This document shows positions 55,286 through 64,000 of a stretch of 64,000 nucleotides of DNA, in pieces. This DNA comes from Helianthus annuus (Eukaryota > Streptophyta > Magnoliopsida > Asterales > Asteraceae), in contig NC_035435.2 in assembly GCF_002127325.2 (NCBI RefSeq), positions 13,275,893 through 13,339,892 on the forward strand. Reading direction: 5' to 3'. Under the pieces are notes generated by a model. The model was not told the DNA's origin and searched no databases. It worked only from the letters and a program-made list of their open reading frames with translations. Each line of letters begins with the position of its first letter. The stretch's first letter is position 1. Made by a program: the position numbers and the translations under genes.

Positions 55286-55802
55286 CGCCTTTGCTTGAAG
55301 CTACTCTTTGCCCATACAATATGCGATTTCTTAACATGTGCTATTCGCTCCTTAACCTGAGAACATTTTAACTGTCTACTTGAAGGTATCTAAAACATGA
55401 AATTACCATAAAGAAAACAAATACTATTCCAGATCTTTAAAATTTGTTTTAATCTCTCCAAACAATATGACCATGGAGCACTGTCTAATGATCCATCCCA
55501 ACCAATATGAGCATGATGTTTAACATCAGTTTGGTACCCAGTCTTCATCTCACGCTCCTTCATAACTATAAAGACATAATCCACACATATCAAATTAAAA
55601 AGTAAATTGAGGAGAAAAAAAAAACCCTAATTTTTACTTTAAAAATAGATACAACAAGAGGGGTACCAAAGATCTGTGAAATGAACTTGAAATCTTTAAA
55701 AACCAATTTGATTTTGCTGTCCATGACTAAAAAAACTACAAAGGAAACTTCAAAGAACCTTGTGGAAAATGAGCTAACAAGCAGAAAAATGACAAAACCA
55801 AA
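55286..55802. other. Noncoding flank of the RPS3 fragment
   Basis: AT-rich sequence with no supported gene. It ends with the CCAAA target duplication (55798-55802) of the gypsy element. Confidence 0.5.
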
Positions 55803-57467
55803 TGATATGCGCAAAATGCAACATATAAATTATATCAAATGTGGCATAAAACTAACCCTTTTTTAGTACTAATGTTGGAAAAAGTGTGTTTTTGTCTTCC
55901 TTTTGTATTTTCAGGATTAAATGAGCTCAAATTAACAAAAGAAGCAAAAAGACAGCAAAATCTAACATAAATACAAGAAAAGGAACAAAAGTGGAATGCC
56001 CGACCCCTCAACAGCACCTTCCCAAGCAAAACCAAGGACACAGAAGACTTAACACGCCTCGTCCGTGCCCAAGAAGCAGCAGAAAAGACAAACCTTTAGA
56101 AGCTTCTATTGCCCACCACGGGGCCGTGCCCAGTGGACACGGGGGCGTGGTCAGACTCCTGCAGGCGCATTTATTGTAATTGCGAATTACAATTAATGAG
56201 GGGAGAGACAAGGATGGACACGGGGATGTGCCCAACGGGCACGGGGCCGTGCCCGAGCTTCTGTTCAGCCTATAAATAGGAGTGCTTGGAGACATTTCAA
56301 CTCATCCCTTGGCACACCACCTCTCTCACACTTCACCCACCACCCACCACCACCATAACACCATCATCCATTGTCCATCATAGAGTGTGTGACTCGTCTC
56401 GGGATCCAAGATTGGTCGTAAGAGTTCTTGACAATCAAAGGCCATGTTTGCCTAAGTCTCTTACATCACTTGGTGAAGACAAGTGTTTAGTGTAATACTT
56501 TTTATTTTTAATCTTTTGCACTTTTTAATTGGTTTTGTATTAATGACTTTAATTACTAGTTTCTTATGTTGAAGGTGATTCTTCCTTATCGTTTGTCCGT
56601 GGTGTCTTGGCATTATTTTACTGTCTATATAAAATAAAAGATTTTCACCATTCATATCTCCACGGTCTATATGGAGGTATGTTGGCTACCTGGTCGAGGG
56701 TCAAGGGAACGGTTTGGTAAGAGTCTTGCCGTTGTTCAGCGTTTAGAGATCCTGTAAGGGACCTGGGTCAAATTTAGTAGGACCTCCTTCAATGCCCAAA
56801 GGTATTGGATGGCGGGGGGTCCAAACTCTTTGATCCCCTCATAAGTTAAACTACTATTAAAACATTAACCCAGCTATTTAGGACTGCATCCCTATTGACT
56901 CAGACTACTTAGTTGAGCGTAACGTCGCCTTCAAAAGAGGAGCCTACCACATTATGTATTAATAACTTAATTAATTATCTTTCAATAATCCGACCCTTTA
57001 GGATTGTATCCTTGCTGACTCAAACTACTAGGTTGAGGGTAACGTCGCCTTCAAAAGAGGGGCCTACTATAATAACTAAGATAATCTCTTAAACAAGTGC
57101 AAAAGTGCGAAAATAATCAAAGGTTACACTAACACACGAGTCGGATCCAAGTGATTCATCTTGTCTATCTGTTTTTGTTTTTATTTTTGTTTTCAGCATT
57201 TTAGTTAGTTTTATTTTCTTAGTTTAAAAATCTTTTTCTAACATTGTGGTTTGATTAGACGTTGAGGATAAACCGGTACTAAAAGCTCTTGTTTCCTTGG
57301 ACGACCTCGGTATCTTACCAACACTATACTACGTCCACGATGGTGCACTTGCCCATATGTGTGTTTAGTGTTAGTAAATATCGTGTTTTATAAATTTAAA
57401 ACTTGGCTAAAAGTGTAAAAAGGGCTTAAGATATACATCCAAATTATAACACACTTCACGCACATCA
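55803..57467 (+). repeat. 5' LTR of Athila-like element (1665 bp)
   Basis: It contains two CACGG..CCGTG-type pairs (about 56118-56155 and 56217-56252), the ATTGTAATTGCGAATTACAAT palindrome near 56172 and a TATAAATAG box at about 56272-56280. Confidence 0.92.
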
Positions 57468-57473
57468 TGTTTT

Positions 57474-57491
57474 TGGCGCCGTTGCCGGGGA
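57474..57491 (+). other. Primer binding site (tRNA-Asp type)
   Basis: TGGCGCCGTTGCCGGGGA lies 6 bp after the LTR end. Confidence 0.93.
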
Positions 57492-57984
57492 CACAAGGAT
57501 TTTAAGAAAGTTAGGAATCAACGGCCTAATAATTTTTTTATTTTCTTTTTAATTTTTATGATTTTCTTAATTTTTCAACTTCTGCAGAGCTCAGCACGGG
57601 TCGTGCCTGGTCGGACACGGACCGTGCCCAGCATTGGTACTGGCAGTTTTTATTTTCCGAGTTACAGAAGGCTGAGCACGGGGCCATGTCGGTGCAACAC
57701 GGGGGCGTGTCCAACTTTCCAGTAACAGTAACAGGGATCCGGAAAACAATCACTGTAACTCCGACCACGGGCCGTGTTCACTGAGCACGGGGCCGTGGTG
57801 AACTTTCTGACCAGCATTCTTTTTTGTTGTTGTGACAGGACTTGGAACAAGACGCCACCTCTACGTAGTGTATGAGCTCCGGTTTTAATAAAGACATAAA
57901 AGAACCTCTAGAAGAACCCGAACGCTTTCTCAGAAAGAGACTAAAAGCTAAAACCAAGAGAAGGTTTCGGGGGACCCACTTCCA
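57492..57984 (+). other. Leader of Athila-like element with three motif pairs
   Basis: Paired CACGG..CCGTG motifs lie at about 57593-57631, 57676-57711 and 57764-57800. No frame is supported before gag. Confidence 0.7.
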
Positions 57985-59388
57985 ATGGCGGACCAGCGTA
58001 CCCTCATGGATTACCTACGACCCACCGTAGGTAACCTTGGCGCCGCTATCAATGCACCGAATGTCGAAGTCAACAACTTCGAACTTCGGCCACATTTGAT
58101 ACAGATGCTTCAAAACTCTGCAACCTTTCATGGGCTTGCGGACGAGGATCCCCATCTACATATTACTAATTTCTTAGAAATATGTGATACCTTTCGGATA
58201 AATGGAGCATCAAATGACGCCATTCGCCTTCGAATGTTTCCATTTTCACTAAAAGACCGAGCAAAAGCTTGGCTTAACACCCTCCCAGTTGGTTCGGTAA
58301 ACACCTGGGATGAACTAGCCCAAAAATTTCTATATATGTATTTCCCTCCCACTAAAACGGCTAAATTAATGACTGAAATTAATACATACTCGCAAGACGA
58401 GGGGGAATCCTTATATGAAACTTGGGAAAGATTCAAGGAGCTATTACGAAAGTGTCCTCATCACGGTCTTGCGGTGTGGCAACAAGTATCCACTTTCTAT
58501 AATGGATTGTTGCCACATACTAGACAAACACTTAACTCTAGCTCTGGGGGACTTTTAGGTAATCGCCGCCCGCAAGAAATATATAAACAAATTGAAGAAA
58601 TTGCTCAAACCAATTTTCAATGGCACACTCCCCGAGGCAATAAATCTATTGCCCCGGGCGCCCATAAGGTTGATGAAAGCACTTCTTTACAAGCCCAAAT
58701 CGAGGCCCTTTCTTCAAAAATTAAAAAGCTAGAATTGACAAAAACAGTCTCCGTTATGGCTTGTGAAGGGTGTGGTGGGCCACATGAAAATTGGAGTTGT
58801 ATGAAAGAAACAGATGATCAAACAGAGTCGGTAAACTACATTGATAATAGACCTAGGCCGTCGGGTCCCCCAACGGGCACCTACAACCAAGGATGGCGTA
58901 ACCACCCTAACCTTGGTTGGAGAGAACCCGGCAATAGTAGTAGCCAACAAAACCTAAATCAACGAACAAACTTTCAACATCTGAGGAATGAGTCACAAAA
59001 TTTTTCTCAACAACAAGGTGGACGAGAAAGGCTTGAAGATACTATATCTCGCCTCATCTCCGACACTGAAAAGAAAAACTCGGATAGGTTTCTACAATTA
59101 GAATCAAATTTTAGAAATCAACAAGCTAGTATACAAAACATCGAAAAACAAATAAATCCACTAGCCCAAAATTTCTCCGAGAGACCACAAGGCGCGTTAC
59201 CAAGTAATACTGAAACAAACCCAAAGGCACAAGTTCATCTCATAACACTACGGAACCGTACCGTGGGTCCTGCGGAAGGCCCGCCGCCGCCTACTGAGGA
59301 GATCGCAACACCGTCCAACAAGAGAAGGATTCTCCTCCCTCACCAGAGCCTACCAAGGCTCCTCGGGTTCCGTACCCCGGTTGGTTAA
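57985..59388 (+). CDS. gag: Athila-like gag protein
   Basis: An open frame of 467 residues starts MADQRTLMDYLRPT. Residues about 45-205 carry the retrotransposon gag core: FHGLADEDPHLHITNFLEIC, then RLRMFPFSLKDRAKAWL, TWDELAQKFL, YFPPTKTAKL and ESLYETWERFKELL. A Cys/His segment CEGCGGPHENWSC lies near residue 261, then a Gln/Asn-rich region and coiled coil (DRFLQLESNFRNQQASIQNIEKQI). The frame is lost near 59375, where the VPYPG-type continuation is in another frame. The gag core is intact and could still form particles. Confidence 0.9.
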   Translation: MADQRTLMDYLRPTVGNLGAAINAPNVEVNNFELRPHLIQMLQNSATFHGLADEDPHLHITNFLEICDTFRINGASNDAIRLRMFPFSLKDRAKAWLNTLPVGSVNTWDELAQKFLYMYFPPTKTAKLMTEINTYSQDEGESLYETWERFKELLRKCPHHGLAVWQQVSTFYNGLLPHTRQTLNSSSGGLLGNRRPQEIYKQIEEIAQTNFQWHTPRGNKSIAPGAHKVDESTSLQAQIEALSSKIKKLELTKTVSVMACEGCGGPHENWSCMKETDDQTESVNYIDNRPRPSGPPTGTYNQGWRNHPNLGWREPGNSSSQQNLNQRTNFQHLRNESQNFSQQQGGRERLEDTISRLISDTEKKNSDRFLQLESNFRNQQASIQNIEKQINPLAQNFSERPQGALPSNTETNPKAQVHLITLRNRTVGPAEGPPPPTEEIATPSNKRRILLPHQSLPRLLGFRTPVG

Positions 59389-60107
59389 TCCGTCAGAAAA
59401 CCAATGAGCAATTCGCAAAATTCGAAAGTCTACTAAAACAATTGCATGTCAACATTCCTTTCATTGACGTCCTAACCCAAATGCCTAAATATTCAAAATT
59501 CATGAGGGACTTATTCACATAAAAGGAAAATTGAATCATTGCAATTAGTTAACTTAGGCGAAGAATGCTCCGCCCTCGTGCTCAATAAACTTCCCCAAAA
59601 GAAGATTGATCCCGTAAGCTTCACAATTCCTTGTTCAATTGGGGACTCCCCCATTCGAAATTCGCTAGCCGACCTTGGTGCTAGCATCAACCTCATGCCA
59701 GCGTCAATGTTCAAAAGACTCGGCTTAGGCAAAACGAGTCCTACAAAGATGAGTATACAGCTTGCTGATCGATCCGTCAAATTCCCGCAAGGTGTCACTG
59801 AAAATCTGCTAGTCAAAGTTGATAATTTCGTCTACCCAGCCGACTTTGTCATACTTGTATGGAAGAAGACACCGAAGTCCCCCTCATACTAGGGAGACCA
59901 TTTCTAGCCACCGCACAAGCAGTGGTAGACATGAATGACGGAACGCTCACTTTAAAATATGGTGATAAGGAAGTGAAGTTCGGGGTTGGGAAGAGAATAG
60001 AGGACGATGACCCGGTCAATTACATGAAGGTTATTGATTCGAGTTTGGATGATGCTCTCCGACGGTGCAACATCGGATGCAAAACATCCCGCTCGGAAAA
60101 CATATAA
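59389..60107 (+). pseudogene. pro: Athila-like aspartic protease region, frameshifted
   Basis: The frame 59539-59892 has ECSALVLNKLPQKK and the active-site block LADLGASINLMP. Here D-L-G replaces the more usual D-S/T-G, as is normal in Athila. Another frame, 59859-60107, continues with EVPLILGRPFLATAQAVVDM. A stop near 59521 and a shift near 59850 break the gag-pro polyprotein. Nothing of reverse transcriptase follows after GVGKRIEDDD. Confidence 0.85.
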
Positions 60108-61824
60108 CCTCACCTTGGGTCTAGCGGAGGCATTCCGCGGAACTATCCTTAGTTTAGTTCAATCTCTTAGTTTAATTTTAATTTGCAGGAATAAAACACA
60201 CTCTGGATGGTAAAGGATAACAAGGGAAACGAGAAACATAGCCCCATGCACTAAAACAGAGCAATCCGACAACAATCTCTCATTACAGTAGGCTCAGCAC
60301 GGGCCGTGTCCACCCAACACGGCCCCGTGCTGCACAATCTGCAGCAAATCACCCAGTTCAGGTAACTGGACAGGGGACGTGTTCACTGAACACGCCCCCG
60401 TGCCCAGATTTCTGTTTCTTTTCTTAAATTTTTGTCACTGGCACCTGAACAAGGAGACGTGCCCGGTCCCCACGGGGTCGTGTCCAGACTACCAGTAACA
60501 TAAAATTATGCTTGTAACACCATTTTACACAGTCAATCAACCTAAAAAACTTATTTTTGGGACACATTGAGGACAATGTGTAATTTAAGTGTGGGGGGAT
60601 GCTAAAACCTTGAATTTTGCAAGTCCTAATACACAAAACTCTATTGGAACCGCTAATCACCCCAAATTTTTTCCAAAAAAAATTTAATTTTTTTTACTTG
60701 TCTAAGTTTAAGTTGGGAATTCAAGTCTTAATAAGGTTATTTTTTTACAAATTTACAACCGATAGTGTCGTGATAAAAAAGAACAAACATAAGAAGATTA
60801 TGAAAAGGCATGACAAACTTAGTTAAAATACGATTATATATACTTGATCACATAAAAACCTTTTTCCCACAAAAGTGAGTTTTGAGCCTTTAACGAGCAT
60901 ACAAATATATATATATCTTTATACTAAATGCTCATTTTTGGTTTCTTGTGTGAATAGCCGCTTGGTTCATACGACTCTAGAACTTGCCACAACAATACAT
61001 TCCCGGTCCTTACCAACTTAAACACGAGTAAGTAAATGATGGAGGCATTAGGACTAACCCTTTTTCATTCTACACCATTATTTTCCTTTTTTTTACCGCC
61101 TACCCAAAATCCCCTAGTTAACCCCTTTGGGCCTAAACCTTTTCATTTCTTAACCCAAAACAACCCTTTTTACCCACCTAAACCTTTTTATTTTATTTTT
61201 TTTAGTAACAACGTTCGGTTCTCTTATGACTTCCTTAAAAAAAATTTCGATGAAGCTAAAAAACAAAGTTTATCAAATATCTTTGTTTGAACAACCCATC
61301 GAAATAAAATAAAAATAGGAAAAATAAAAAGTCTTTCAAACCAACGTTTGTTACGCCTTTCGCCTTTTTTACTAACCACTAACCCAACCACCCACCTTTA
61401 GCCCAAGTCAAAAAACCTATAAAGTCCTCTTGATATTTACAAAGGTATATAGTTAAAAAGGAGGAGGATTGATTGCTTGGCAAGCTTATGGTAGAAGTAA
61501 GTTCCATGCCGCTCTCGAGTGAGTCACTAAAAAAATACACCTTCGGCCGAGTGTTGAGTGATCTCCCGTGAGGTATGTGAACTTGTATATATATGAGATT
61601 TTAAAAAAGGTATGTTATGCCCAAATAAGTAATTTTTCTTAAAGAATGTTCTTAATAAATCATGCCGAATAGGATTGTAAATAAATAAAAATAAAACCTC
61701 AATAAAGAATCTTGGAAATCCCGACACTCTATGACAAACCCAAAAACCTTCTCTTCTACCCATTCCATTTGGGAGTGAATAAAGCCACATTATAAAGAGT
61801 TTTGCTTGAGGACAAGCAAAGATT
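60108..61824 (+). other. Noncoding 3' interior of Athila-like element
   Basis: It occupies the place of pol and contains no RT, RNase H or integrase. It has three CACGG..CCGTG pairs (about 60294-60332, 60372-60408, 60447-60487) and a GTGTGGGGGGATG tract near 60589. The region is similar in inverted orientation to the interior of the LARD at 29.3-31 kb. Confidence 0.75.
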
Positions 61825-61840
61825 CAAGTGTGGGGGTATT
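61825..61840 (+). other. Polypurine tract of Athila-like element
   Basis: CAAGTGTGGGGGTATT lies directly before the 3' LTR. Confidence 0.85.
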
Positions 61841-63540
61841 TGATATGCGCAAAATGCAACATATAAATTATATCAAATGTGGCATAAAACTAACCCTTTT
61901 TTAGTACTATTGCTGGAACAAGTGTGTTTTTGTCTTCCTTTTGTATTTTCAGGATTAAATGAGCTCAAATTAACAAAAGAAGCAAAAAGACAGCAAAACC
62001 TAACATAAATACAAGAAAAGGAACAAAAGTGGAATGCCCGACCCCCCAACAGCATCTTCCCAAGCAAAACCAAGGACACAAAAGACTGAAAACGGCCCGT
62101 GCTCAGTGCCCAAGAAGCAGCAGAAAAGACAAACCTTTAGAAGCTTCTATTCCCCACCACGGGGCCGTGCCCAGTGGACACGGGGGCGTGGTCAGACTCC
62201 TGCAGACGAATTTATTATAATTGCGAATTACAATTAATGAGGAGAGAGACAAGGATGGACACGGGGCCGTGGCCAGCGGGCATGGGGCCGTGCCCAGCGG
62301 GCATGGGACTGTGCCCGAGCTTCTGTTCAGCCTATAAATAGGAGTGCTTGGAGACATTTCAACTCATCCCTTGGCATACCTCCTCTCTCACACTTCACCC
62401 ACCACCCACCACCACCATAACACCATCATCCACCACCATCATCCATTGTCCATCATAGAGTGTGTGAGTCGTCTCGGGATCCAAGATTGATCGTAAGAGT
62501 TCTTGACAATCAAAGGCCATGTTTGCCTAAGTCTCTTACATCACTTGGTGAAGACAAGTGTTTAGTGTAATACTTTTTATTTTTAATCTTTTGCACTTTT
62601 TAATTGGTTTTGTATTAATGACATTAATTACTAGTTTCTTATGTTGAAGGTGATTCTTCCTTATCGTTTGTCCTGGTGTCTTGGCATTATTTTACTGTCT
62701 ACATAAAATAAAAGATTTTCACCATTCATATCTCCACGGTCTATATGGAGGTATGTTGGCTACCTGGTCGGGGGTCAAGGGAACGGTTTGGTAAGAGTCT
62801 TTCCGTTGTTCAGCCTTTAGAGATCCTGCAAGGGACCTGGGTCAAATTTAGTAGGACCTCCTTCAATGCCCAAAGGTATTGGATGGCGAGGGTCCAAACT
62901 CTTTGATCCCCTTATAAGTTAAACTACTATTAAAACTTTAACCCAGCTATTTAGGACTGTATCCCTGCTGACTCAGACTACTTAGCTGAGGGTAACGTCG
63001 CCTTCAAAAGAGGGGCCTACCACATTATGCATTAATAACTTAATTAATTATCTTTCAATAATCCGACCCTTTAGGATTGTATCCTTGCTGACTCAAACTA
63101 CTGGGTTGAGGGTAACGTCGCCTTCAAAAGAGGGGCCTACTACAATAACTAAGATAATCTCTTAAACAAGTGCAAAAGTGCGAAAATAATCAAAGGTTAC
63201 ACTAGCACACGAGTCAGATCCAAGTGATTCATCTTGTCTATCTGTTTTTATTTTTATTTTTATTTCAGCATTTTAGTTAGTTTTATTTTCTTAGTTTAAA
63301 AATATTTTTCTAACATTGTGGTTTGATTAGACGTTGAGGATAAACCGGTACTAAAAGCTCTTGTGTCCTTGGACGACCTCGGTATCTTACCAACACTATA
63401 CTACGTCCACGATGGGTGCACTTGCCCATATGTGTGTTTAGTGTTAGTAAATATCGTGTTTTATAAATTTAAAACTTGGCTAAAAGTGTAAAAAGGGCTT
63501 AAAATATACATCCAAACTATAACACACTTCACGCACGTCA
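61841..63540 (+). repeat. 3' LTR of Athila-like element (1700 bp)
   Basis: This is the direct-repeat partner of 55803-57467 with many substitutions and indels, including an extra CACGGGGCCGTG-like unit near 62280-62315. The TATAAATAG box lies at about 62332-62340. Confidence 0.92.
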
Positions 63541-63671
63541 CCAAACGAATGTCCTTTTTTCCTATAATAAATCAAATCAAGCATTTTGTCAAAAAATTGG
63601 CGTGCATTGATTCCAATCAATTCACACGATGTCCGTGAATCGAAGCACAATGTTTAGTAAAGAGTGAATTG
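63541..63671. other. Flank between gypsy element and Copia LTR
   Basis: It starts with the CCAAA target duplication. No gene is visible. Confidence 0.5.
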
Positions 63672-64000
63672 TGTAGGGACGTGATCTGACCCGAATGAGT
63701 CGTTCAGAGGAGCTTTGATCAATTACAGGTGCGGAAAACAAGTAATTGACTTAGAAACAGCTGATTCTTGACTTTTAACTACTGATTGTATTGATTTGAA
63801 AGCAAATACACTCAGTCTTCACACCGGCAGCACTTCGGCAGCACTCAGTCTTTTAACTACAAGACCATTGTTACATGATTTCGCTCATGGGGACCTATTT
63901 ATACTATCTTGATTTCGCTCAGAATGATATCTGACCATTTGGAGCGAAATCACTCACATGTGATTTCGCCTGAAATGTCATGATAACACTCTGGAGCGAA
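63672..64000 (-). repeat. Copia-type LTR, cut by window edge
   Basis: It starts TGTAGGGACGTG. No primer site lies on its left, so it is a 3' or solo LTR of a minus-strand element. It contains a TATAAATAG-like box (about 63894-63903, minus) and five TGATTTCGCTC/GAGCGAAATCA motifs between 63880 and 64000. Its inner part matches 54100-54207 inverted. Confidence 0.75.

Larger units (their letters stand above)
55803..63540 (+). mobile_element. Athila-like gypsy element with gag and protease only
   Basis: LTRs lie at 55803-57467 and 61841-63540 (TGATATGCGC...CACGCACATCA or CACGTCA), with the perfect target duplication CCAAA (55798-55802, 63541-63545). The tRNA-Asp type primer site, gag and the DLGASINLMP protease block point to the Athila/Tat branch. 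Reverse transcriptase, RNase H and integrase are absent, so it is non-autonomous. Its LTRs differ at many places, so it is older than the relative at 27539-34903. Confidence 0.93.

Overview
This window is plant nuclear DNA, from a eudicot and most likely a member of the Asteraceae (inferred from the retroelement families, not proven). It is a transposable-element graveyard with several young insertions and no intact ordinary gene. Host sequence is limited to a few exon-like pieces with plant splice signals, a duplicated gene fragment and a captured piece of a ribosomal protein uS3 (RPS3) gene. There are no bacterial features, and I saw no tRNA, rRNA or CRISPR locus.

Layout. 1-2277: 5' part of a minus-strand Copia element (gag, motif-rich leader, tRNA-Met primer site, LTR). 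2278-10507: mostly noncoding host DNA with MITEs, a ~59-bp minisatellite and a LINE 3' fragment. 10508-12707: a complete, compact 2.2-kb LTR element (385-bp LTRs, CAAGC target duplication) whose whole interior codes for a CCHC-like / dead-protease-like / ARID-domain protein, with no reverse transcriptase or integrase. 12708-13952: exon-like host DNA, ending in a gene fragment that has a second copy at 42.7-43.1 kb. Between the two copies lies a ~29-kb nest of retroelements: a plus-strand Copia (LTR 13953-14470, leader, gag 18666-19546) interrupted by an inverted-repeat Copia derivative (15218-18446); a tandem LTR-interior-LTR-interior-LTR array of a non-coding Copia (19547-26663); and a Tekay/Del-like gypsy element (26664-42702) that contains a very young LARD-type gypsy element (27539-34903, ATGTA target duplication, LTRs almost identical).

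43.1-46.4 kb is exon-like host DNA and dispersed repeats. 46.4-53.0 kb is a decayed minus-strand L1-type LINE (RRM-containing ORF1, endonuclease, reverse transcriptase, zinc knuckle) carrying a 424-bp solo LTR. 53.4-55.8 kb holds MITEs, a Copia LTR and the RPS3 fragment. 55803-63540 is a second, older Athila-like gypsy element (CCAAA target duplication) that keeps gag and protease but lacks the rest of pol. 63672-64000 is another Copia LTR cut by the window edge.

Two patterns deserve follow-up. First, the ARID-carrying LTR element looks purpose-built: its reading frames run from just after the primer site to a stop codon inside the polypurine tract. Second, four unrelated LTR families here each carry many copies of their own short self-complementary or repeated motif upstream of the TATA box, and in three of them also in the leader or interior (TCGAARGAT; GTCCAAGGTTT; CACGG..CCGTG pairs; TGATTTCGCTC). 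In the two gypsy elements the CACGG..CCGTG palindromes occur almost always as pairs about 21 bp apart, some enclosed in longer inverted repeats.
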